A stretch of DNA of 13,052 nucleotides from Collinsella aerofaciens (GTDB taxonomy: Bacteria > Actinomycetota > Coriobacteriia > Coriobacteriales > Coriobacteriaceae), in assembly GCA_008668235.1 (NCBI GenBank), contig RQCP01000032.1:1-13052 (forward strand). The letters are read 5' to 3'. The notes beneath the pieces were generated by a model. That model saw only the letters and a list, made by a program, of their open reading frames with translations, did no database searches and had not been told where the DNA came from. This document shows, piece by piece, positions 6,465-12,911 of the stretch. Made by a program: the position numbers and the translations under genes. Position 1 is the stretch's first letter. Every line of letters begins with the position of its first letter.

Positions 6465-7184
6465 CTACAGCTCCACGCAGGGATTGTCGCGGGTCACAAG
6501 CGTCTTAACGACAACCGTCGCTCCCAGATAGCGCTCGAGCAGCCAGGCCAAGCGATCGATGGCGGCCTGACAGCCCCCCATCCGCTCAGGCTCCACGCAC
6601 TCAATCGCCAGGAACGCATCGGCCGAATCGTCGGACAGGGCCGTTCGAACGCCGTCGCGCCAGTTCCAGCAGCGGCACACGGCGCCTGCATCGTTGATAT
6701 AGGCAAGCTCGCCGGGCAGCGTCGGATCATCCGCCTCCTCGCCAAGTGGCAAGAACGCGTCGCCGCCGTCTGTCACCTTCAAGCGAAGGTCTCCCTCAAT
6801 CGCATGCAAATCCTCGCCTCCCACGGGCAGCGCATAGGTCAACGAAATCGTGTTGTAGATATCCACCGCCGGCGTAATATGACCGACCGGCTTGCCCTTG
6901 AGCACGCGCTTGAGCAAGTTCTCGATCGAGCAGCGGGCGCCCTTTTTGGTCTTAAACAGGCGATAGGCCTCGCGCCATGCCTTGACCGGCGCATTCTCGC
7001 TGATCGTGTCGCTGGTCAGGTGGCGCTCCGCATCGATGTTGGCACGGTCGAGCAACGCGGCAATCGCATCCACGTCCTCCTGGGAAATCTGAGCCGCGGG
7101 CTTCATGCCCTTTACGACCACGACGCCGACCGCCGCCTGCGGAAACAGCTCCCAAAACGAATCCTCGGCAACGAAACTCTTCAT
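6465..7184 (-). CDS. Free-standing B3/B4 domain protein (PheRS editing-domain homologue)
   Basis: A 239-residue cytosolic protein homologous to the B3/B4 region of the phenylalanyl-tRNA synthetase beta subunit, which hydrolyses Tyr wrongly attached to tRNA-Phe. Stand-alone members (COG3382) lack a synthetase core; some may act as trans-editing factors, but most are uncharacterised. Seen: VGHITPAVDIYNTISL and YALPVGGEDL (about residues 100-126), the core of the domain, then CRCWNWRDG (170-178), typical of solo B3/B4 proteins. Start ATG 7184 follows GGGAG at 5 nt; the frame has an earlier ATG at 7199 that would overlap this ribosome site. A structured leader or small RNA with its own promoter lies directly upstream, and hairpin copy 3 lies downstream. 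The substrate is inferred from the family only. Confidence 0.88.
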   Translation of the reverse strand: MKSFVAEDSFWELFPQAAVGVVVVKGMKPAAQISQEDVDAIAALLDRANIDAERHLTSDTISENAPVKAWREAYRLFKTKKGARCSIENLLKRVLKGKPVGHITPAVDIYNTISLTYALPVGGEDLHAIEGDLRLKVTDGGDAFLPLGEEADDPTLPGELAYINDAGAVCRCWNWRDGVRTALSDDSADAFLAIECVEPERMGGCQAAIDRLAWLLERYLGATVVVKTLVTRDNPCVEL

Positions 7185-7224
7185 GTGCTCTCCCTTCATA
7201 GCATGCGCCCGAGCCCGGGTGCCT

Positions 7225-7322
7225 AAACAAAAAGCGCCCTTACGACGGCCACCTTCAAAGTCCTACGGTGCCGCCACAAGAGCGCTTACGCTGCCCCCAT
7301 CCGGAGAAGGGAGCGATATGTC
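7225..7322 (-). ncRNA. Candidate structured leader or small RNA ending in an intrinsic terminator
   Basis: The minus-strand transcript would start near 7322, from the promoter at 7329-7357. It can fold into a first hairpin (7289-7315; CGCT/AGCG with CCC/GGG). A long second hairpin pairs AAGCGCTCTT (7287-7278) with AAGGGCGCTT (7241-7232) over 10 bp, and a further inner stem (7275-7267 with 7253-7244) has one bulge. T-runs follow at 7233-7229 and 7227-7225. The terminator ends 40 bp before the B3/B4 start, where a riboswitch or attenuator expression platform would sit. I could not match a known riboswitch class. It could instead be a free small RNA. Confidence 0.5.
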
Positions 7323-7328
7323 AGGCGT

Positions 7329-7357
7329 ATTGTAACCCGAGTCATTCGCCCAAGCAA
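7329..7357 (-). promoter_or_regulatory. Sigma-70-type promoter upstream of the structured leader
   Basis: On the minus strand, TTGCTT (7357-7352) and TACAAT (7334-7329) are separated by exactly 17 bp. The expected start is about 7322. This is the best promoter match in the window and it lies just past pckA hairpin copy 4, so the B3/B4 gene has its own transcription start. Confidence 0.65.
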
Positions 7358-7359
7358 AA

Positions 7360-7392
7360 CCACCACAAAGGTGCCTGTCCCCTTTGTGGTGG
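7360..7392. repeat. CCACCACAAAGG hairpin, copy 4
   Basis: CCACCACAAAGG (7360-7371) pairs with CCTTTGTGGTGG (7381-7392) around TGCCTGTCC. It lies 19 bp beyond the pckA stop. On the minus strand the stem is followed by TTTTGC, so it may terminate pckA; the -35 box of the next promoter begins within two bases of this hairpin. Confidence 0.92.
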
Positions 7393-7411
7393 ATATGGAC
7401 TCGCGGCGACG

Positions 7412-9082
7412 CTAGTGGCGAAGTCCCAGCAGGCCGCGGCCGCGATGACGGGCGTCGGCGTGCACCTGAGCGTGCGGACCGGCGGCCTTGACGGACTCGG
7501 GCAGGTGCGAGTACTTCTTCTCGAAGTTCTCCTCGAACATCACCGCCAGATTGTGCGCGGCCTCGTCATAGCGCGCGGTGCTCTGCCAGTACTGGCGCGG
7601 CACCAGGATGCCGTCGGGCACACCGTGGCACGTCGTGGGAATGTCGACGTTAAAGATATCGTCATGCACGAATTCGCTGTCCTCGATGGTACCGTCGAGG
7701 GCGCGCGCGACCAGGGCGCGCGTGTAGGCCAGCTCAATGCGATGGCCAACGCCGTAGCCGCCGCCGATCCAGCCGGTGTTGACCAGATAGACGCGGGTGC
7801 GGCCGTCGGCGATGCGCTCACCGAGCATCTTGGCATAGACCATGGGGTCGAGCGGCATAAACGGCTCGCCAAACAGCGAAGAGAACGTGGGCGTGGGCTC
7901 GGTGACGCCGACCTCGGTGCCGGGGATCTTGGCCGTAAAGCCCGTCACAAAGTGGTACATGGCGGCATCGGCCGTCAAGCGCGAAATAGGCGGCAGCACA
8001 CCAAAGGCGTCGCAGGTCAAAAACAGCACAACGCTCGGGGTGGTGCCCATGCCCTTGGTCCACGCGTTGGGGATGTGCTCCACAGGGTATGCCACGCGCG
8101 TGTTGTGCGTGATCGAGACGTCGTCGTAGTTGGGCTTGCGGTTCTCGTCGAGCACCACGTTTTCGCAGATGGCACCAAAGCGGACGGCGTTGAAGATTTC
8201 GGGCTCGTGGAACGCGTCCAGGCCCTCGCATTTGGCGTAGCAGCCACCCTCGATGTTGAAGATGCCCATGTCAGACCAACCGTGCTCGTCGTCGCCGATC
8301 AGTAGGCGCGTGGGGTTGGCCGAAAGCGTGGTCTTGCCGGTGCCGGACAGGCCAAAGAACACGGCGGTCTCGTGCGTGACAGGATCCATGCTGGCCGAGC
8401 AATGCATGGGCAGTACGTCGTCCTCGACGGGCAGCAGGTAGTTCATGACGCTGAAGATCGACTTTTTGATCTCACCGGAGTAGCCGGTGCCGGCGACCAG
8501 AATCACGCGCTCCTGGAAATTGATGACCACGGCGGCGCTGGAGTTGAGCCCCTTAATGGTGGGATCGCACTGGTAGCCGGGAGCGGCGAGCACACAGAAG
8601 TCGGGCTCACCGGTGCGTGCGATTTCGCGGGCGAGCGGGCGGGCGAGCATCTGCTTAATAAAGAGTGCCTGGCTGGCACGCTCACAGGCGACGAGCAGTC
8701 GGCGCGTGTGGTTGCGGTCGGCGCCCGCCATGCCGCGGGTAACGAACACATCGCGCTCGTTGAGGTAGTCGACGATGCCGGCCTTGATGGTCTCGTAGCT
8801 CTCGACGGACAGCGAGCGGTTGACCGCGCCCCAGGCGATCTTGTCGTGCACGTCGGGCGTGTCGACGATAAAGCGGTCGTTGGGCGAACGGCCAGTGCGC
8901 TCCCCCGTCTCGATCACCAGCGCGCCGTTGGATGCCATACGACCTTCTTCGCGGCGGATGGCGTGCTCGACGAGCTCCGCGGCGGGTAGATCGACCAGCA
9001 GACGGGGCTGATTCTCGGCGGGATCTTCGACCAGCGTAATACCAAAGTTGGACAGAACTTCTGCAGGGGTAACACCAGGCAT
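7412..9082 (-). CDS. pckA: Phosphoenolpyruvate carboxykinase (ATP)
   Basis: This cytosolic enzyme interconverts oxaloacetate plus ATP with PEP, CO2 and ADP. In fermenting anaerobes it often runs toward oxaloacetate and yields ATP. Seen: RTGRSPNDRF (residues 62-71) in the substrate site, YSGEIKKS (201-208), the P-loop GLSGTGKTT (244-252) and the metal/nucleotide motif LLIGDDEHGW (260-269). At 556 residues it is slightly longer than the usual 530-540; the extra length is partly a basic C-terminal tail (HADARHRGRGLLGLRH). Start ATG 9082 is preceded by AAAGGAGG, a full anti-SD match, but with a short 4-nt spacer; the frame stays open to 9196 without another site. lctP lies upstream on the same strand; the 276 bp between hold palindromes and repeats. 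Confidence 0.96.
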   Translation of the reverse strand: MPGVTPAEVLSNFGITLVEDPAENQPRLLVDLPAAELVEHAIRREEGRMASNGALVIETGERTGRSPNDRFIVDTPDVHDKIAWGAVNRSLSVESYETIKAGIVDYLNERDVFVTRGMAGADRNHTRRLLVACERASQALFIKQMLARPLAREIARTGEPDFCVLAAPGYQCDPTIKGLNSSAAVVINFQERVILVAGTGYSGEIKKSIFSVMNYLLPVEDDVLPMHCSASMDPVTHETAVFFGLSGTGKTTLSANPTRLLIGDDEHGWSDMGIFNIEGGCYAKCEGLDAFHEPEIFNAVRFGAICENVVLDENRKPNYDDVSITHNTRVAYPVEHIPNAWTKGMGTTPSVVLFLTCDAFGVLPPISRLTADAAMYHFVTGFTAKIPGTEVGVTEPTPTFSSLFGEPFMPLDPMVYAKMLGERIADGRTRVYLVNTGWIGGGYGVGHRIELAYTRALVARALDGTIEDSEFVHDDIFNVDIPTTCHGVPDGILVPRQYWQSTARYDEAAHNLAVMFEENFEKKYSHLPESVKAAGPHAQVHADARHRGRGLLGLRH

Positions 9083-9156
9083 GGGGCCTCCTTTAAAAAC
9101 GCGGCACGTGGACGCGGCGCGCACTTTACTCACGTAAAGCCCGTTGTACCCGATAT

Positions 9157-9172
9157 GCAAAAACGTTTTTGC
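9157..9172. promoter_or_regulatory. 16-bp perfect palindrome upstream of pckA (candidate operator)
   Basis: GCAAAAACGTTTTTGC is a perfect palindrome 75 bp before the pckA start codon. A second inverted repeat, CTTTAC-tcac-GTAAAG, lies at 9124-9139. Both lie in the region where the pckA promoter should be, although I could not assign -35 and -10 boxes. Confidence 0.5.
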
Positions 9173-9221
9173 GGCAACGGCGAAGCGCCCGCCCAACGGT
9201 CAAAAATCGCAGGCAAGCGGC

Positions 9222-9257
9222 CTAGTCATTGGACGTTTTTAAACGACTAGTCATTGG
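9222..9257. repeat. Direct repeat of CTAGTCATTGG, two copies
   Basis: CTAGTCATTGG occurs at 9222-9232 and 9247-9257, 25 bp apart. Between them lie the inverted repeat CGTTT/AAACG and the palindrome GACTAGTC. The second copy runs straight into the next hairpin. Confidence 0.7.
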
Positions 9258-9295
9258 GGACACTCTTGAACAGACAACATTCAAGGAGTGTCCCC
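9256..9295. repeat. Hairpin with GGGGACACTC arms
   Basis: GGGGACACTCTTGAA (9256-9270) pairs with TTCAAGGAGTGTCCCC (9280-9295) over 15 bp with one bulged G; the loop is CAGACAACA. Its outer arm carries the GGGACA core seen in the loops of the other repeat families. Confidence 0.8.
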
Positions 9296-9298
9296 AGA

Positions 9299-9351
9299 TG
9301 CCGGCACTTAGGGACGTTCCCAAAGTGCCGGCACATAAGGAACGTCCCTAA
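9299..9351. repeat. Two overlapping, mutually exclusive palindromes after lctP
   Basis: TGCCGGCACTT (9299-9309) can pair with AAGTGCCGGCA (9323-9333), enclosing GGGA-cgt-TCCC. Alternatively TTAGGGACGTTCC (9308-9320) pairs with GGAACGTCCCTAA (9339-9351) over 13 bp, enclosing the palindrome GTGCCGGCAC. The right edge is 7 bp beyond the lctP stop, the same position that the CCACCACAAAGG hairpins take after other minus-strand genes. Confidence 0.8.
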
Positions 9352-9358
9352 GCGCCGA

Positions 9359-10930
9359 CTACAGCGGCAGGCCTTGGCCGAGCATGGCTATGGCGCTCAT
9401 CAGGACCAGCATGCCGGCGGCGTAGGGCAGGACGGCGCCCAGGAGTTCGGCATCCTTACCGCGCACGAGCACGGCGGCAAGACCAATGGCGAGGGTCTGC
9501 GGCGAGATCATCTTACCGGCGGCGACGCCCAGGGCGTTCAACGCGACCATCCAGTAGTCGCTCACACCCAGCGCAGTGGCAGCCTGGCTCTGAATGGGGC
9601 CAAACAGCATGCCCGAGGACGTGCCCGAGCCGGTCACAAACGCACCGACTGCGCCGATCCACGGAGCCAGAATCGGGTACAGCCCACCGGCGACGGCGAT
9701 GCAGAACGCGCTGATCGAAGAGATCATGCCCGCATAGCCCATCACCTTGGCACAGCCCAGCACCGAAAGCATCGTGATCACCGTCGGCATCATCTGCTTC
9801 ACAGTCGCGGCCAGCACCTCGCCCATCATGCGTGGCGAAGCACCCTGAATGGCACCGCCGACAAACGCCGCCAGGAAAATCCAGACGCCTGGCGTGTTGA
9901 TCCACGAAAACGTAAGCATACCGGGATTCTCACCGCAATACACCTGCACATGGCTCGCAAACGGCGCGAGCGCAGCATGTACAGCGGGCACCAGATTAGA
10001 CGTGCCCAGCAGCAACACAAAGATCAGGATGAAGCACGACCAGGCCGAAAGCGCCGACTTAACGGTGAGCTTCTCCCCCGCCTCGATATTCATGTGAAAG
10101 CGTGCGTCCAGATGCCCCGACTTCTCGGCACGCATGGCAAGCGCAGCTGTCAGCGCGAGCGAAACGATGGATCCTACGACCACGGCCAGCTCGGGGCCCA
10201 CAAACATGGCAACGACCAGAGCCGCGCCGACAAACGACACGCCGGAGAGCAACGCCACGCCGGCAACACCGTGCAGACGCTCGCCCACACTCGCGGCATT
10301 GCCCTGGTCATCGGCAACACGGCCCGCAACCAGCACAATAAATAGCGGCATCACCACAAAGAACGGTGCGAGCTGCACCAGCTGAACGGTCGCTAGGTGA
10401 AGGGAATCCAAACCCACCAGGTCGGCAACGGACACCGTGGGGATGCCGATGGAGCCGTAGGGCGTGGGCACGCCGTTGGCCAGCAGGCAGATGAGCACGG
10501 CAGGCACGGCCTCAAAGCCCAGGCCCGCGAGCATGCCGGCGGGAATGGCGACAGCGGTACCGAAGCCGGCCATGCCCTCCATAAAGCCACCGAAGCACCA
10601 AGCCACGAGCAGCGCCAGCAGACGGCGGTCGCTGCTGATGGAGGTGATCATGCTGCCGATCACGTCCATGGCGCCCGTACGAACGCACAGGTTATACGTG
10701 AACACCGCGGCGATGATCACCAGGACGATGGGCCACAGAGCCATCAAAAAACCTTCGAGCGAGGCGGTCGCGATCTGCGCTGCCGGCAGGTGCCACCATG
10801 CGAAGGCAAGCAAGCACGAAAGGACAAACGATCCGATAGCGGCCTTCCAAGCTGGCCATTTAAAGCACAGCAGCATCACGACCAGCCAAATAATCGGCAC
10901 AAGAGCCAGTAAGAATGCGGCGACGTCCAT
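9359..10930 (-). CDS. lctP: L-lactate permease, LctP family
   Basis: A 523-residue inner-membrane secondary transporter of the lactate permease family, which couples lactate (in some members glycolate) movement to protons. Seen: about a dozen or more hydrophobic helices across the whole length; the family signature FGGFMEGMAGFGTAVAIPAG (residues 113-132); ANGVPTPYGSIGIP (151-164); and a C-terminal segment with GSGTSSGMLFGPIQSQAA. Length fits the family (about 520-550). Start ATG 10930 has AAGGAG 8 nt upstream. It precedes pckA on the same strand, but the 276-bp gap with hairpins argues against simple co-transcription. It diverges from the flippase gene; an inverted repeat at 11035-11051 lies between them. 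Direction of transport cannot be told from sequence, and Coriobacteriia can also produce lactate. Confidence 0.93.
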   Translation of the reverse strand: MDVAAFLLALVPIIWLVVMLLCFKWPAWKAAIGSFVLSCLLAFAWWHLPAAQIATASLEGFLMALWPIVLVIIAAVFTYNLCVRTGAMDVIGSMITSISSDRRLLALLVAWCFGGFMEGMAGFGTAVAIPAGMLAGLGFEAVPAVLICLLANGVPTPYGSIGIPTVSVADLVGLDSLHLATVQLVQLAPFFVVMPLFIVLVAGRVADDQGNAASVGERLHGVAGVALLSGVSFVGAALVVAMFVGPELAVVVGSIVSLALTAALAMRAEKSGHLDARFHMNIEAGEKLTVKSALSAWSCFILIFVLLLGTSNLVPAVHAALAPFASHVQVYCGENPGMLTFSWINTPGVWIFLAAFVGGAIQGASPRMMGEVLAATVKQMMPTVITMLSVLGCAKVMGYAGMISSISAFCIAVAGGLYPILAPWIGAVGAFVTGSGTSSGMLFGPIQSQAATALGVSDYWMVALNALGVAAGKMISPQTLAIGLAAVLVRGKDAELLGAVLPYAAGMLVLMSAIAMLGQGLPL

Positions 10931-11034
10931 AGGTAGAAGCTCCTTGGTACCGCGTGGGCGGCATCGGGGGTGTCACAAAACTTCAACAGGATACCGCACG
11001 TTTACCGACAAATTACAGCCGCCCGCCGAAATTA

Positions 11035-11051
11035 TTGAACAATCCGTTCAA
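11035..11051. promoter_or_regulatory. Inverted repeat TTGAAC-N5-GTTCAA between divergent genes (candidate operator)
   Basis: A perfect 6-5-6 dyad lies 105 bp from the lctP start and 60 bp from the flippase start. The spacing and symmetry suit a dimeric repressor. No regulator gene is adjacent, and the site is not a match that I can assign to a named family. Confidence 0.5.
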
Positions 11052-11076
11052 AAACACGAACGAACACCGTCGCGTC

Positions 11077-11103
11077 TATACTAAAGCGCAGCAATAGAAA
11101 GGA
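11077..11103 (+). promoter_or_regulatory. Candidate -10 box and ribosome site of the flippase gene
   Basis: TATACT (11077-11082) is a good -10; the -35 is poor at 17 bp spacing. AAAGGA (11098-11103) lies 7 nt before the TTG at 11111, which supports this unusual start codon. Confidence 0.45.
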
Positions 11104-11110
11104 CTCCGCT

Positions 11111-12691
11111 TTGAGCATCACGCCCCTCGATAGCATTCGCCGCGCCATCGCCCGCCGCAACGGCGTCTCCAACCCCGCTGCATCGAGAGACGGCGCCGCG
11201 AAGGCCCAGGGCGGCCGCATCGAGAACGGCCTCTTCCCCGCCTCGCACACTGCCGAGGAACTCGCACGCATCCAAGAGCTGAGTCAGCGCAACGCCGGCG
11301 GGCCCGATAGCAGCCAAGCCACACGTCGCCGGCGCGAACGCGATCGGGAGCCCGGCCCCGTCCGCCGCATGGTCAACGCTTGGTGGAACCGTCTGCTCGG
11401 CGCCGTCTACGGCGGCGGGTTCTCCACGCAAGAGGCTGAATACGAAGAGCACGCCACCAGCCGCGACTATCTTTGGAACACCCTCGGCACCGCCGTGTGG
11501 GGTCTGGCGTTTCCGTTGCTCACCATCGTGTCTACGCAGCTCGTGGGCGCCGAAGAAGCCGGCAAGTTCTCCATCGCCTTTGTCACCGGCACGCTCATCA
11601 TGATCGCGTGCAACTACGGCGTGCGCAATTTCCAGGTCTCGGACATCGACGAAAAGACGTCCTTTGCCTCCTACCAGCTCAACCGCTGGCTTTGCGGAGC
11701 GCTCGCCCTAGGCTGCGGCCTCATGTACAGCAGCGCCCGCGGCTACGACACGCAGATGGCGACGATTGGCCTGGGCGTCTACCTGTATAAGGTCATCGAC
11801 GGCGTCGCCGACGTGTACGAAGGCCGCCTGCAGCAGGCCGACAAGCTCTACTTGGCTGGAATGAGTCAAACGCTACGCTCCGTCGGCGTCATCGCGGTCT
11901 TCAGCGTGGCGCTGTTCTTCACGCGTAGCATGCCCATCGCGGCCATTGCCATGGGCATCGCCGCGATCGCCTCGCTCGTGCTGGTCACCGCGCCGCTCGC
12001 CCTGCTCGAGACCGAAAAATCGCGCCGCGTAAGCCTGCGCGAGGTCGGCCACCTGTTTGTCCAGTGCGCCCCACTCTTTGGCGCGCTATTCCTGTTCAAT
12101 CTTATCGAGAGCATGCCCAAGTTTGTGATGGAAGGAACACTGGCCTACAAATACCAGTTGTACTTTAATGCCCTGTTTTTTCCAGCTCAGGCTATTCTGT
12201 TGAGCATTGGATTTGTCTATAAACCGCAGCTCCTGCGCTTGTCGAGCATTTGGGCTAATCCTCGCAAGCGTCGTCGCTTTGACCTGATTATTGTTGCCGT
12301 TATGGCGCTGATCGTGGTCATCACCGGCGTGTGCGCCGCATTTATGGCAGGTCCCGGTATTCCCCTCATGAGCTTTATGTACGGTCTCAGCTTTGAACGC
12401 TACCGTACGCTGGCGCTGCTGATGGTCGTCGCCGGCGGCGTCACCGCGGCCATCGACTTTATCTACGCCATCATCACGGTGCTGCGCCACGCTGGAGACG
12501 TCACCAAGATCTACCTGATCTGCTTTGCCATGAGCGTGGTGCTCCCGGTGATTCTGATCAATCTGCTCGGCCTGATGGGCGCCATCGTGAGCTACCTAGC
12601 CATCATGGCCCTACTGCTGGTACTGTTGATTATCGAGTACGCCCGCATCCGCCAACGCATAGAGAGGGACCGGAATCCGTACGGCGCCTAA
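11111..12691 (+). CDS. Wzx/MATE-like polysaccharide flippase-type membrane protein with N-terminal extension
   Basis: A 526-residue membrane protein resembling lipid-linked oligosaccharide flippases (MOP superfamily), which turn undecaprenyl-bound saccharides across the membrane. Seen: residues 1-118 are hydrophilic, rich in Arg, Ala and Glu (for example RRRRERDRE at 72-80), and probably cytoplasmic. From about residue 120 some twelve hydrophobic segments follow, starting with YLWNTLGTAVWGLAFPLL. NYGVRNFQVSD (168-178) is typical of Wzx-like proteins. The start is TTG, supported by AAAGGA 7 nt upstream. Part of the gene (about 12140-12310) uses many T-ending codons (TTT, ATT, AAT, CGT), unlike the C-ending codons around it. 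The substrate is unknown; the WecA/TagO-type enzyme in this window could supply lipid-linked precursors. A general transporter of the same fold is the main alternative. Confidence 0.75.
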   Translation: MSITPLDSIRRAIARRNGVSNPAASRDGAAKAQGGRIENGLFPASHTAEELARIQELSQRNAGGPDSSQATRRRRERDREPGPVRRMVNAWWNRLLGAVYGGGFSTQEAEYEEHATSRDYLWNTLGTAVWGLAFPLLTIVSTQLVGAEEAGKFSIAFVTGTLIMIACNYGVRNFQVSDIDEKTSFASYQLNRWLCGALALGCGLMYSSARGYDTQMATIGLGVYLYKVIDGVADVYEGRLQQADKLYLAGMSQTLRSVGVIAVFSVALFFTRSMPIAAIAMGIAAIASLVLVTAPLALLETEKSRRVSLREVGHLFVQCAPLFGALFLFNLIESMPKFVMEGTLAYKYQLYFNALFFPAQAILLSIGFVYKPQLLRLSSIWANPRKRRRFDLIIVAVMALIVVITGVCAAFMAGPGIPLMSFMYGLSFERYRTLALLMVVAGGVTAAIDFIYAIITVLRHAGDVTKIYLICFAMSVVLPVILINLLGLMGAIVSYLAIMALLLVLLIIEYARIRQRIERDRNPYGA

Positions 12692-12761
12692 TTGCGGCGA
12701 TGGGAGAAGCTAATTTGCGGTGGAATCACCCCGGCTGGAGTCTCGTTGCGGACACGCAAAA

Positions 12762-12884
12762 CTAAGTGAGTAGACTTTTACCGAATCCCGGACCACACCG
12801 ACAAAGCACAAGTCCGTGACCAGCGGTTTTATTGAGGCAAATATGTTGGGTGCTCGGCATTTCCAAAAAAGTCTACTCACTTAG
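12762..12884. repeat. 123-bp element with 18-bp perfect terminal inverted repeats
   Basis: CTAAGTGAGTAGACTTTT (12762-12779) and its exact reverse complement (12867-12884) enclose 87 bp with no open reading frame of note. No target duplication is visible at its edges. It lies between the flippase gene and the IS. It could be a MITE-like element, a large terminator-like structure or a recombination site. The stretch 12692-12761 holds only a small GGTG/CACC hairpin. Confidence 0.75.
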
Positions 12885-12911
12885 CCAGCGGGCAGCCAAA
12901 TGATTATCTAA

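Noticed and set aside
7225..7322. T-box leader
   Set aside because: GGTGGCCGTCG looks slightly like the T-box motif, but it lies on the 3' side of the hairpin instead of the 5' side of the terminator, and the leader is too short for a specifier stem.
4419..7392. The repeated CCACCACAAAGG units as a CRISPR array
   Set aside because: Copies are 0.4-1.6 kb apart with genes between them, are self-complementary, and vary in orientation; there are no regular spacers and no cas genes.
9083..9196. 38-codon N-terminal extension of pckA
   Set aside because: The strong AAAGGAGG site lies directly before ATG 9082, and the extension would run through the palindromes of the promoter region.
12762..12884. 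Integron attC site
   Set aside because: The ends lack the GTTRRRY/RYYYAAC core pattern, and no integrase or cassette array is present in the window.
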